Shown: piece after piece, positions 1-8,654 of the stretch
Layout of the letters: every line of letters starts with the position of its first letter
Position numbering within the stretch: the first letter of the stretch is position 1
The notes under the pieces: model-generated
Seen by the model: only the letters and a program-made list of their open reading frames with translations
The model's database searches: none
Told to the model about the DNA's origin: nothing
Made by a program: the position numbers and the translations under genes
Source of the DNA: Halomonas sp. 328
GTDB taxonomy: Bacteria; Pseudomonadota; Gammaproteobacteria; Pseudomonadales; Halomonadaceae
Direction: 5' to 3'
NCBI RefSeq assembly: GCF_015645095.1
Contig: NZ_JADOTW010000003.1
Location: 62,001 to 126,000 of the forward strand
Length of the DNA: 64,000 nucleotides

Positions 1-1071
1 CACGAAGCGGTTATGGTCGCCATCGGTCTCGAAGGTGATAACGTCGTTGTTTCTTATGCCGGTAACCGTCACAGCGCCATTGGAATCCGTGGTAGAGGCC
101 GCCACCTCGCCGTTGACATAGACGGCGGTGATCGTGATGACGCCATCGTTGGTAATCCCCGGAATAAAGTCGGCTCCCAGCTCGACCTCCGTATAGAGCG
201 CGGTAATCTTGACCGTCGCGGTGGTATTCCCCGGGCCCACCTTGACGATGGTCACCGAGCCTTCCGTTGCCGAATGCAGATCATCGAACAGGATGTTGGC
301 CGTGTCGCTCGCCTCGGGCCCGCTCAGATTGGGAACCAGGTAGTCCGGGTTCATTCCCAGGACATAGGTGATCACCAGCCCCTCGCCGGCGTTGATATTA
401 TTGCTGTTGGCGGCAAGCGAGGTGGGCTCGTTGCCGGCCTTGCTGCTGTTCACGGTCTCGCCTTCGGTGCGCCCGGTGACGACGATGGCCACCCCATCGG
501 CTTCGCCGAAGGCCATAAAGTCATTGTTCCCCGAGGGGGCGCCATCGAATTCGAAATCGAGTGAGCCCTCCACGGTGACATGGACGTAAAGGCCTGCCAG
601 CTCAACAAAATCATCGGGATCCGACGAGTCGCCGTGCTCCATGGGCAGATAGCCCAGGAGGTAGACGTCGGACGAGAGGCCGTCCTCGCTTGGCACGATC
701 ACCGCGATAAAGGCGATATTTCCCGATGCCGTGGTACCGATCAGCACCTTGCCATCGTCCTCGGTGCTGAGTGTTACCGCTTCGTATTCACCGGACTCGG
801 GGTCGAGCGCCATCAGGTTGCTTTCGACGCCATCGAGCGAGGTACCCTCCTCGTCCGCCGCCCAGCCGATGGTGGAGAACCCGTCCGGGGTGCTGATCAT
901 TCCCTCCTTGTGGGACAGGTTGGCGGGCTTGCCGAAGTCATAGCCGGGAAACAATGCTGCTAGTTGCGCGGCCCAGTCTTCCTCGACAGCAATTTCATCC
1001 TTGTCGGCCTGTACGCCTGGGGTTTCATCTATCGATATCGAGTCCGTGATTTCCAGGAGGTCTTCTGACAT
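1..1071 (-). CDS. Large secreted T1SS adhesin/RTX-like protein, N-terminal part (cut by window edge)
   Basis: This is an open frame of 357 codons with no stop before the window edge, so only the N-terminus is seen. It starts MSEDLLEITDSISIDETPG. The composition is acidic, rich in Asp, Gly and Thr, with no cysteine seen and no Sec signal peptide, as expected of a type I secretion substrate. The segment around residues 240-350 looks like a beta-rich repeat unit resembling DUF5801-type repeats; that family name is from memory. The ABC transporter, HlyD protein and LuxR regulator at 1568-5439 lie upstream on the same strand and probably secrete and control it. No TAAG-type LapG site is seen in the visible part, unlike the adhesin at 15826-18216. 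The function is inferred to be surface adhesion or biofilm matrix. Confidence 0.75.
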   Translation of the reverse strand, partial: MSEDLLEITDSISIDETPGVQADKDEIAVEEDWAAQLAALFPGYDFGKPANLSHKEGMISTPDGFSTIGWAADEEGTSLDGVESNLMALDPESGEYEAVTLSTEDDGKVLIGTTASGNIAFIAVIVPSEDGLSSDVYLLGYLPMEHGDSSDPDDFVELAGLYVHVTVEGSLDFEFDGAPSGNNDFMAFGEADGVAIVVTGRTEGETVNSSKAGNEPTSLAANSNNINAGEGLVITYVLGMNPDYLVPNLSGPEASDTANILFDDLHSATEGSVTIVKVGPGNTTATVKITALYTEVELGADFIPGITNDGVITITAVYVNGEVAASTTDSNGAVTVTGIRNNDVITFETDGDHNRFV

Positions 1072-1567
1072 GATTTGTTCCCCCTAACCGTTCAGTGCGT
1101 TTATACGCCCGCCCTCTGATCCGCGGCCTTCCCGGAGTAAGGCTTACCCCACTCTGGATGGCCACTTATTCCTTCCTGATTGCCCGGGCCGGCATGTTGG
1201 CGATCGGCCCGATGATATCGCGCCATAAAGGGGTCCGATCACTCATATAAAAATTAGCCAATCCACCGCAAATGACTTATCAATTACACAAGAAAACAGA
1301 ACCAATTACCTGCTATCGCAAACATGAGAAAAGCCATTAAGAAACATGGCCATATATTGGACTAACTCACACTCAAGGTATGAGTTTTCTCATACTCCGA
1401 AGCGCGGGCCCTTCGGGTGCTCTTGCTGACGCTCGTTTACTCGACCTCGATGGTCGCGTCTCGACCGATCTGGCCAGGCGCATGGCGCCGTATAGGCTGG
1501 ATAGACCGAAGACGCATTCCATCAGGCTGGACGCGAGAGTCATTGAGTCGCGGGAAATAGGCGCGGG
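1072..1567. promoter_or_regulatory. Long AT-rich non-coding region upstream of the adhesin gene
   Basis: About 500 bases without a convincing gene separate the regulator (stop at 1568) from the adhesin start at 1071. The part from about 1230 to 1380 is clearly AT-rich compared with the surrounding GC-rich DNA. A perfect 7-bp inverted repeat (GTATGAG/CTCATAC, 4-base spacer) lies at 1378-1395. On the minus strand a possible promoter reads TTGCGG, 16 bases, TATATG. This is the natural place for regulated expression of the adhesin by the neighbouring CsgD-like regulator, but no site can be proven. Confidence 0.45.
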
Positions 1568-2239
1568 TTATTCCGAGTAGCGGCGCTTTTGAAGCGGAGG
1601 CGGGGCACCCAGGTGGCGGCGGGTCCAGTTGATCGCCTGACCACGGCTATGCACGTCGATCTTGCGGAAGATATTATAGAGGTGCGACTTGACGGTATGC
1701 TCGCTGACGAAGAGCCGGTCGGCGATCTCCATATTGGTGGCCCCGGCACCGAGCAGGCCGATGATCTCCAGCTCACGCTGGGTCAGGCCACAGGTGGGAC
1801 GATAGACATTGAGCTGGCGCTGCCGGTAATACTCCAGCAGTCGCGCCATCAGCGAGCGCGACATCCAGGGCTTGCCTTCCCGCAGCAGGGTCAACCCCTT
1901 GCAGATCAACTCGAGGCTGTCGCTGCGATAGAAGATGCCCTGGAGATGCATGCTGGAGAGCAACTCCACGGCATGGGCCTCGTCACGCAGATTGAAGGCG
2001 GCCAGGAACACGCCGGGCAACTCGGCGACCCGGAGTCGCCAGGCATGCAGGTCCGTTTCGTCCAGATGATCGATATCCAGCAGGATCAGCAGCCGGCTCT
2101 CGCCGTGGGGCCGACCGACCATCCGCGGTGCCCGTAGGGTCACGGCGCACTCCAGTTGACGATGCAGGTAGTCGGCGAACAGCTGGGACTGGGGCGTCGA
2201 CTCGGTAATCAGGTGAATCGGTGGGTTCTCCAGCAACAT
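1568..2239 (-). CDS. LuxR/CsgD-family transcriptional regulator
   Basis: The protein has 223 residues. Its C-terminal LuxR-type helix-turn-helix is clear (LTQRELEIIGLLGAG, then MEIADRLFVSEHTVKSHLYN). The N-terminal half resembles a receiver-like domain without an obvious phosphoacceptor setting, as in CsgD. The start at 2239 is chosen because GGAAGGGAG lies about 9 bases upstream; a longer frame from 2290 would overlap the hlyD stop and lacks support. It follows the secretion genes by 40 bases and precedes the adhesin, so it is probably co-transcribed with the exporter and controls the adhesin. A paralogue occupies the same position in the second module (18363-18977). Confidence 0.85.
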   Translation of the reverse strand: MLLENPPIHLITESTPQSQLFADYLHRQLECAVTLRAPRMVGRPHGESRLLILLDIDHLDETDLHAWRLRVAELPGVFLAAFNLRDEAHAVELLSSMHLQGIFYRSDSLELICKGLTLLREGKPWMSRSLMARLLEYYRQRQLNVYRPTCGLTQRELEIIGLLGAGATNMEIADRLFVSEHTVKSHLYNIFRKIDVHSRGQAINWTRRHLGAPPPLQKRRYSE

Positions 2240-2279
2240 ACTGCGGTATCTCCCTTCCTTGTCATGCCCGGTGGAGGGA

Positions 2280-3668
2280 CTACTCCTCACGAATGGCCCG
2301 GGCCAGCATATCGGTCATCGGCTTGGTGATATAACTCACGAAGGTCCGCTCCCCGGTACGAATCATCACCTCGGCCGGCATGCCAGCGAGCAACTGCATT
2401 TCGTCGCTCATCTTCTGACGCCCCTCATCGGTCACCCTCAGTCGCACGCGGTAGAAGCGCACGCCCGTGGCCTCGTCCACCTGGCTGTCGGCGCCGACGA
2501 AGATCACCTGCCCCGCGATGACATGGGTCGAGCGCTGGTTGAAGGCGGAGAAGCGGATCTCCGCCGGCTGGCCAGGATAGAGCTGGTCGATATCGCGGTC
2601 CGGCACCCTGGCCTCGATCAGGAAACTGTCGTCGACGGGCACGATATCCAGCAGCGGATCGCCAGAGCGAAGCACGTCACCCACCGAGTGCACCCGGCGC
2701 TCCACCACGATGCCCGCCACCGGGGCCATCACCCGGGTACGCTCCAGTTGCTCCGTCAGCGCGATGCTCTGCTCCTGGGCCTCGGAGGCGAGGCCCTGGG
2801 CCTCGCGCAACTGCTCGCCGATCTCGCGCCGATACTCTTGCACGCGAACCTCGCGCTGCAGGCGGTTCTCGCTGATCCCGGCGCCCAGTCGGCCGATCTC
2901 GGCACGGTGACCGGCAATCTCCCGGGAGAGTTCCAGCAGGTCCCGCTCCAGCTCACGCATCCGCTGATTGCCAACCAGCCCGCGGCTATGCAGGCTGCGC
3001 AGATCGGCCACCTCACCGCGCAGTGAGGCGGCTTGCCGCTCGCCGAACTGCACCATCTCCTCGAGCCCCGTGATCTGGCGCTGCATCTGTTCGACCTGGG
3101 AGTCCAGTGCCTCCAGGGTGCCGCGCAACGACTCCCGCCGGGCGGCGAAGAGCGCCTGTTGCACGGCCAGTACCTCCTGGACTCTCGGTAGATCGCTCCC
3201 GGTCAGTTCCCCGGGGAAGGCCAACGACGTGTCCCCCCGCTGCTCGGCCAGCAGCCGCAGCTCGGTGGCCCGCCCCACCAGGTAGCGGGCGCGCACCATC
3301 TGTAGCTGGGTGCGCACCCGGGTGTCGTCGAGGACGACCAGCGGCTGCCCCGCCTCGACGCGATCACCATCGGCAATCAGGATGTCACGAACGATCCCGC
3401 CCTCGAGATGCTGCACCGTCCGCCGGAAGCTTTCGACCGTCACATGGCCAGGCGCCACCACGGCCACCGCCAGGTTGGCGCTGAAGGCCCAGCCGCCGAA
3501 GCCCCCCAGCGCCAGCAGCAGCACCAGCAACCCGAGATAGAAGTAGCGACGGTAGGTGACCGGGACGCGCTCCTCATACTCGCCCTCGAGCACCGGGGCC
3601 TCCAGGGCCGGTAACTTGCCCTGGCGCGGACGCGTAGCCCCGCCCTCGTCACTGGCCGACTGGCGCAT
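2280..3668 (-). CDS. HlyD-family type I secretion periplasmic adaptor
   Basis: The protein has 462 residues, with one transmembrane helix near residues 33-55 (YFYLGLLVLLLALGGFGGW), a lipoyl-like segment (VEAGQPLVVLDDTRV), a long coiled-coil middle and a C-terminal beta-barrel half. This is the normal layout and length of membrane-fusion proteins that bridge an inner-membrane ABC exporter to a TolC channel. The start at 3668 has GGGAGGG just upstream and overlaps the ABC transporter gene by 20 bases, suggesting translational coupling; a start at 3698 is possible. No TolC gene is in this module, so it may share the TolC-OmpA protein at 22655-24475. Confidence 0.9.
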   Translation of the reverse strand: MRQSASDEGGATRPRQGKLPALEAPVLEGEYEERVPVTYRRYFYLGLLVLLLALGGFGGWAFSANLAVAVVAPGHVTVESFRRTVQHLEGGIVRDILIADGDRVEAGQPLVVLDDTRVRTQLQMVRARYLVGRATELRLLAEQRGDTSLAFPGELTGSDLPRVQEVLAVQQALFAARRESLRGTLEALDSQVEQMQRQITGLEEMVQFGERQAASLRGEVADLRSLHSRGLVGNQRMRELERDLLELSREIAGHRAEIGRLGAGISENRLQREVRVQEYRREIGEQLREAQGLASEAQEQSIALTEQLERTRVMAPVAGIVVERRVHSVGDVLRSGDPLLDIVPVDDSFLIEARVPDRDIDQLYPGQPAEIRFSAFNQRSTHVIAGQVIFVGADSQVDEATGVRFYRVRLRVTDEGRQKMSDEMQLLAGMPAEVMIRTGERTFVSYITKPMTDMLARAIREE

Positions 3669-5439
3669 CACCCTGCCCTCCCATGACCTTGCCAGCACTG
3701 GCAGGATGGACCGCGACCATCCGCCCCCTCGCCGCCTGGGCGACGGCTCCCTGGGGGGCCGTCTTGCCGGCCAGGCAGGCCATCACTTCCTCACGCGGGC
3801 CGCTGAGCTGGACCTGCCCTTCACGCAACACCAGCAGGGTGTCCATGCCTTTCAGTACGCTGACCCGATGGCTGATCACGAACAGGGTCACCCCCTCGCG
3901 CTTGAGGGCCACCATGGCGGCACGCAGGGCATGTTCCCCGCGGTCGTCGAGGCTGGCATTGGGCTCATCGAGGACCACCAGCACCGGGTTGCCATAAAGG
4001 GCCCGAGCCAGGGCGATACGCTGACGCTGGCCACCGGAGAGACCGGCACCACCGGGGCCGATCAGAGTGTCGTAGCCTTCGGGTAACGCCAGCACCATCT
4101 CGTGGACCCCCGCCTTGCGGGCGGCGGCGACCACGGCCTCGGTATCCACCTCGCCGAAGCGGGCAATATTCTCGGCGATACTGCCCTCGAAGAGTTCGAT
4201 ATCCTGGGGCAGGTAGCCGATATGGGGGCCCAGCTCCTCGCGATTCCAGCGGGTGATATCGGCCCCATCGAGGCGAACCGTGCCGGCCAGCGGCGGCCAG
4301 ATACCCAGCAGCACCCGGGCCAGGGTCGACTTGCCGGCAGCGCTGGGGCCGACGATACCGACATGCTCGCCGGCTCGTACCGCCAGTTGGATGCCACGCA
4401 GGGTCGGTACCAGCTCCCCGGGCGGCGCCGCGGTCACGCCCTCGACACGGACGTCACCCAGCGGCGCAGGCAGGGACATGCTCTCCTCCTCCTCGGGAAT
4501 CGTCTTCAATAGCTCGTCGAGGCGGCCATAGGCACCACGGGCCGCCACGACGCCCTTCCAGGTGGCGATCAGGCGATCGATGGGCGCCAGGGCACGGCTC
4601 ATGATGATGGCACCGGCGATCATCATCCCCGGCGTCATCTCGGCACGCAGCACCAGCCAGGCCCCCAGCCCCAGGATCAGCGACTGGGCCAGCAGGCGCA
4701 GCACCCGGGACGCGCCCCCCAAGGCCTCGCCACGGTCGTTGGCTCGGGACTGCTCGACCAGGGAGTGCCGGTGGCGACGAGACCAGCGCCCCATGATGCC
4801 GGGCAGCATGCCCATGGCATGCAATACCTCGGCATTACGCAGGTTAGCGGTGGCCAGTTCCCGGGACTTGATGTGCTCCCCCTGAGCCCCGGCCAGCAGC
4901 GGCTGGGTGAGCTTTTCGGCGACCACGGCCAGGGTCAGCAGCAACAGGCCGGAACCCGTGGCAAAGAACCCCAGCCAGGGGTGGAAGAGAAAGAGCACCG
5001 CCAGATAGATGGGCACCCAGGGCGCATCGAAGAAGGCCAGCAAACCATTGCCGGCCAGGAACTGACGCAGGGTGGTGAGGTCGTCCACCGGCTGGGCCGA
5101 TGCGCTCCCCTTGCCGAGCAGGCTACGGCGGAACATGGCTCGATAGAGGCGCTCGTTGAGCAGGGCATCGAGGCGATTGCCGATACGCACCAGCATCCGC
5201 GAGCGCACCAGCTCGAGAAGCCCCATGACCGCGAAGAGGAAGACCACCACCAGGGTCAACATCAGCAGGGTCTCGCCGCTGCGGGTCGAGAGCACCCGAT
5301 CGTAGACCTGCAACATGTAGATGGCGGGCACCAGCATCAACAGGTTGATGAACAGGCTGAAGAACCCCACCGACACGAAACCTCCGCGGCAGACGCCTAG
5401 CGCCTGCCGCAGATTCGACAACGGCTCTTGACTGGCCAT
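3649..5439 (-). CDS. Type I secretion system permease/ATPase (PrtD-like)
   Basis: The protein has 596 residues. An N-terminal transmembrane domain covers roughly residues 20-300 and an ABC ATPase domain follows. Walker A GPSAAGKST is at 364-372, the signature LSGGQRQR starts at 467, and Walker B VLVVLDEP lies around 486-493. It lacks the N-terminal C39-like domain of LapB/HlyB transporters, so it is of the PrtD/AprD type. It is first in the module ABC - HlyD - regulator - adhesin and should energise export of the adhesin starting at 1071. The C-terminal tail after the ATPase domain is longer than usual and low in complexity (Ala/Gly/Gln-rich). Confidence 0.92.
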   Translation of the reverse strand: MASQEPLSNLRQALGVCRGGFVSVGFFSLFINLLMLVPAIYMLQVYDRVLSTRSGETLLMLTLVVVFLFAVMGLLELVRSRMLVRIGNRLDALLNERLYRAMFRRSLLGKGSASAQPVDDLTTLRQFLAGNGLLAFFDAPWVPIYLAVLFLFHPWLGFFATGSGLLLLTLAVVAEKLTQPLLAGAQGEHIKSRELATANLRNAEVLHAMGMLPGIMGRWSRRHRHSLVEQSRANDRGEALGGASRVLRLLAQSLILGLGAWLVLRAEMTPGMMIAGAIIMSRALAPIDRLIATWKGVVAARGAYGRLDELLKTIPEEEESMSLPAPLGDVRVEGVTAAPPGELVPTLRGIQLAVRAGEHVGIVGPSAAGKSTLARVLLGIWPPLAGTVRLDGADITRWNREELGPHIGYLPQDIELFEGSIAENIARFGEVDTEAVVAAARKAGVHEMVLALPEGYDTLIGPGGAGLSGGQRQRIALARALYGNPVLVVLDEPNASLDDRGEHALRAAMVALKREGVTLFVISHRVSVLKGMDTLLVLREGQVQLSGPREEVMACLAGKTAPQGAVAQAARGRMVAVHPASAGKVMGGQGDAPVGQ

Positions 5440-5478
5440 GCGGGGTCACCGGAGCGAGCGTGGCTCGAGTACGAGTAA

Positions 5479-5516
5479 ACTAACGCCACAAAGGGGACAA
5501 TCTTCCTTACGTTAGT
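5479..5516. promoter_or_regulatory. Inverted repeat upstream of the first T1SS operon
   Basis: ACTAACG (5479-5485) is mirrored by CGTTAGT (5510-5516) with 24 bases between. It lies 40-77 bases upstream of the ABC transporter start (5439) in the 5440-5623 intergenic region. It could be a regulator site or a transcript hairpin; nothing else supports it. Confidence 0.3.
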
Positions 5517-5623
5517 CCCGCTCCCGGAATTTCACCAGTCCCTCCCTGAGCCAGAAAATTTCTTAATATTCAGCTTGCTAAACAAGGGCGAACGACTATT
5601 TCAATGTTCCCAAAGCCTTGCGG

Positions 5624-7036
5624 CTACAGCTCGATCTTCTCCCCATAAACGGGGATCTCGGCCTCGATGTCGGCCTCGGCCAGGGCCGCCTGCAGCGCCT
5701 GCTGGGCACCGGGCTCTCCATGCACCAGATAGAACCGCGGCTGGTTGCGGAAGGCCCCGGCCCAGGCCAGCAGTTCGCTCTGGCCGGCGTGGGCGGAGAA
5801 GCCGCCGATGGTATGCACCCGCGCCTTGACCGGCACCTCCTCCCCCAACAGCTTGACCCGCTCGGCCCCATCCACCAACTGGCGCCCCAGGGTGCCGGCG
5901 GCCTGGAAGCCGACGATCACCACCCGGGTGGCGGGCTTGGCCAGGTTGTAGCGCAGGTGGTGGATGATCCGCCCGCCGTTGCACATGCCCGCCCCGGCGA
6001 TGATGATGGCGCCGCCATGGATGCGGTTGATGGCCATCGACTCTTCGACGCTGCGGGTCAGACGTAGCCCCGGCAGGTACTGGCTGGGGTCGCCCTGGGC
6101 GGCCACGTTGAGTACCTTGAGGTCTTCCCGGTTCAGCGACTTGCGCTTCTTCTGGTAGAGCTCGGTGACGCGAATCGCCATGGGGCTGTCGAGGAACACC
6201 AGCTGCTGCTTGAGGCGCCCCTCGTGGTGCAGCACGCTGAGGTGATAGAGCACCTCCTGGGTGCGCCCCACGGCGAAGGCGGGAATCAGCACATTGCCAC
6301 CCGCCTCCTGGGCCTCTTCCAGCACCCGGGCGAACTCCTCCAGGGTCTCGTCGAGGGGGCGGTGATCGCGATCACCATAGGTGCTCTCCATCAACACCAC
6401 ATCCGCCTCGAAGACCTTCTCGGGATCCTCCATCAGCACCGAATCGGGGTTGCCCAGGTCGCCGGAGAAGACCAGGCGCCGCTGACGCCCCCCGGACGGC
6501 ACCGTCAGCTCGACGATCGCCGAGCCGAGAATATGGCCCGCGTCCCGGTAAACCAGGGTCACCCCTCCTGGCAGGTGCACCGGCTGGCCATAGGGGTGGG
6601 GTTCGCACTGGGCCAGGGCCTGTTCCACGTCATCCTGATCGTAGAGCGGCTCCAGCAGCGGCTTGCCGGCCTTGTGGCGCCAGCGGTTCTCCCATTCGAT
6701 GTCCTTGGCCATCACGAAGGCCGCATCCACCAGCATGATCTCCAGCAGGTCGCGGGTGTCACGGGTACAGTGGATCGGCCCCCGGTAGCCCTCGCGCACC
6801 AGCTTGGGCAAGAGCCCCGCATGATCCAGGTGGCCGTGGGAGATCACCGCCGCCGAGAGCTTGGTGGCCAGGGCGCCGAAGGGCCTGGCATTCTGAACGT
6901 CCGCCTCACTTCCCCCCTGATGCAGGCCACACTCCAGCAACAGGGCGTGGTCGCCGCCCCCGTCGTCCGCCACCTCGAGCAGGTAGCGCGAACCGGTCAC
7001 CTCTCCCACCGCACCGAGAAACGTCAGTGTCGCCAT
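5624..7036 (-). CDS. MBL-fold beta-CASP hydrolase with RNA-specificity domain
   Basis: The protein has 470 residues. The metallo-beta-lactamase motif SHGHLDHAG near residue 65 supplies zinc ligands, followed by further metal motifs (GDLGN near 200, and a late GGFSAHAG and LVHGEPGA). This is the layout of the CPSF73/RNase J-like beta-CASP group with a C-terminal RMMBL domain. Bacterial members of this subfamily are thought to be RNA exo- or endonucleases; the substrate here is unknown. It stands alone, with a hairpin terminator of glyA upstream and the T1SS promoter region downstream. The start MATLTFLGAVGEVTGS is typical of the family. Confidence 0.88.
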   Translation of the reverse strand: MATLTFLGAVGEVTGSRYLLEVADDGGGDHALLLECGLHQGGSEADVQNARPFGALATKLSAAVISHGHLDHAGLLPKLVREGYRGPIHCTRDTRDLLEIMLVDAAFVMAKDIEWENRWRHKAGKPLLEPLYDQDDVEQALAQCEPHPYGQPVHLPGGVTLVYRDAGHILGSAIVELTVPSGGRQRRLVFSGDLGNPDSVLMEDPEKVFEADVVLMESTYGDRDHRPLDETLEEFARVLEEAQEAGGNVLIPAFAVGRTQEVLYHLSVLHHEGRLKQQLVFLDSPMAIRVTELYQKKRKSLNREDLKVLNVAAQGDPSQYLPGLRLTRSVEESMAINRIHGGAIIIAGAGMCNGGRIIHHLRYNLAKPATRVVIVGFQAAGTLGRQLVDGAERVKLLGEEVPVKARVHTIGGFSAHAGQSELLAWAGAFRNQPRFYLVHGEPGAQQALQAALAEADIEAEIPVYGEKIEL

Positions 7037-7137
7037 GGCGTTGGGTCTCCTTAAGCCGCCGCTTTGCCTTCAGCATATCGGAGATAGCGCGACTCCACCT
7101 GGCTTCAGGACAACGCCGTGGTCAGGGCCCGTAAACG

Positions 7138-7174
7138 CCACGCCCCGCGCCGTCGATAACGGCGCGGGGCGTGG
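7138..7174 (-). terminator. Perfect 15-bp hairpin downstream of glyA
   Basis: The arms at 7138-7152 and 7160-7174 (CCACGCCCCGCGCCG and its complement) pair perfectly around a 7-base loop. The hairpin lies between the glyA stop (7247) and the next minus-strand gene (start 7036). On the minus strand it is followed only by a short GTTTAC, so the T-run is weak. The 7037-7246 region holds nothing else. Confidence 0.6.
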
Positions 7175-7246
7175 TAACTGCGGGACGACGGTTTGCCGCC
7201 GTCGCCCCTCGCCTTGGGCGAAACCGGGCTTAGCGGTAGACCGGGC

Positions 7247-8512
7247 TTATTTGTACACCGGGAACTCGCCGCAGACCGCCTCGACCTTGGCCTTGACCTC
7301 GGCCTCGATGGCGCTGGTGTCTTCACCCTTGGCCATGGCGTCGAGGATATCGCAGATCCAGCCGGCCAGCGCCTGGCACTCGGCCTCGCCGAAGCCGCGG
7401 GTGGTCACCGCCGGGGTGCCGATGCGCAGGCCGGAAGTGACGAAGGGGCTCTGGGGATCGCCGGGCACGGCGTTCTTGTTGACGGTGATATGGGCACGGC
7501 CGAGGGCAGCGTCCGCGTCCTTGCCGGTCAGGCCCTGCTTGATCAGCGACAGCAGGAAGAGGTGATCCTCGGTGCCCCCGGAGACGATCTCGAAGCCGCG
7601 CTCGATAAAGACGCCGGCCATGGTCTGGGCGTTCTTGACCACCTGCTGCTGGTAGGTCTTGAAGGACGGATCCATGGCTTCCTTGAAGCAGATCGCCTTG
7701 GCGGCGATGACGTGCTCCAGGGGGCCGCCCTGGCCGCCCGGGAAGACCGCGGCCTGCAGCTTCTTCTCGATCTCCTCGTTGCCTTCGGCGGAGAGGATCA
7801 GGCCGCCGCGCGGGCCGCGCAGGGTCTTGTGGGTGGTGGTGGTGACCACATGGGCGTGGGGCAGCGGGGTCGGGTAGACGCCGGCGGCCACCAGGCCGGC
7901 CACGTGGGCCATGTCGACCAGCAGGTAGGCGCCCACCTCGTCGGCGATCTCGCGGAACTTGGCCCAGTCGATGATCTGGGAGTAGGCGGAGAAGCCGGCG
8001 ATGATCATCTTCGGCTGGTGCTCGCGGGCAAGCTTGGCGACTTCGGCGTAGTCGATGCGGCCGTTCTCGTCGATGCCGTACTGCACGGCGTTGTAGTGCT
8101 TGCCGGAGAAGTTGGGCTTGGCACCGTGGGTCAGGTGGCCACCGGCGTCCAGGCTCATGCCCAGCACGGTATCACCCGGCTTGACCAGGGCCTGGAAGAC
8201 GGCGCCGTTGGCCTGGGAGCCGGAGTGGGGCTGAACGTTGGCGTAGCTGGCCCCGAACAGCTCCTTGGCGTAGTCGATGGCCAGCTGCTCGACGATGTCC
8301 ACGTACTCGCAACCGCCGTAGTAACGCTTGCCGGGATAGCCTTCCGCGTACTTGTTGGTGAGCTGGGAGCCTTGGGCTTCCATCACCCGGGGGCTGGCAT
8401 AGTTCTCGGAAGCGATCAGCTCGATATGGGCCTCCTGGCGCGCGACTTCCTTCTGCATCGCGTCGAAGAGGGCATCATCGAAACCGGCAATCTGCATGTC
8501 ACGAGTGAACAT
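7247..8512 (-). CDS. glyA: Serine hydroxymethyltransferase
   Basis: The protein has 421 residues, the usual length for GlyA, which interconverts serine and glycine while loading one-carbon units on tetrahydrofolate. The start [13 protein letters not shown] at 8512 matches the family; the longer open frame to 8728 overlaps the ybbP-like gene and is spurious. The PLP lysine motif [14 protein letters not shown] and the early [15 protein letters not shown] motif are intact. It is a single-gene unit, with inverted repeats upstream (8568-8639) and a strong hairpin downstream. Confidence 0.98.
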   Translation of the reverse strand: MFTRDMQIAGFDDALFDAMQKEVARQEAHIELIASENYASPRVMEAQGSQLTNKYAEGYPGKRYYGGCEYVDIVEQLAIDYAKELFGASYANVQPHSGSQANGAVFQALVKPGDTVLGMSLDAGGHLTHGAKPNFSGKHYNAVQYGIDENGRIDYAEVAKLAREHQPKMIIAGFSAYSQIIDWAKFREIADEVGAYLLVDMAHVAGLVAAGVYPTPLPHAHVVTTTTHKTLRGPRGGLILSAEGNEEIEKKLQAAVFPGGQGGPLEHVIAAKAICFKEAMDPSFKTYQQQVVKNAQTMAGVFIERGFEIVSGGTEDHLFLLSLIKQGLTGKDADAALGRAHITVNKNAVPGDPQSPFVTSGLRIGTPAVTTRGFGEAECQALAGWICDILDAMAKGEDTSAIEAEVKAKVEAVCGEFPVYK

Positions 8513-8567
8513 CGGCGAGGGTCCTCGGTAGGCGGTAAACTCGAAGGCGCCATGATACCCCAGCCTC

Positions 8568-8639
8568 GACGGCCTTTCACATGAAAGGCCGTCATGGGCG
8601 ACTCGATAATTTCTCACTTTCGCTTTAGCGCAGCTAAAG
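8568..8639. promoter_or_regulatory. Two palindromes between ybbP-like gene and glyA
   Basis: GACGGCCTTTCA (8568-8579) is perfectly mirrored by 8582-8593 with only two central bases. A second stem, CTTTAGC/GCTAAAG with 3-base loop, lies at 8623-8639, directly after the stop of the minus-strand permease gene (8655). Neither has a clear T-run. They may terminate the permease transcript, or the first may be an operator of glyA, whose start is 56 bases away. Confidence 0.45.
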
Positions 8640-8654
8640 GTTCGACCGCCTCGC

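Noticed and set aside
7193-8584. 463-residue plus-strand frame opposite glyA
   Set aside because: It is the antisense shadow of glyA, with no start signal and composition typical of GC-rich shadows.
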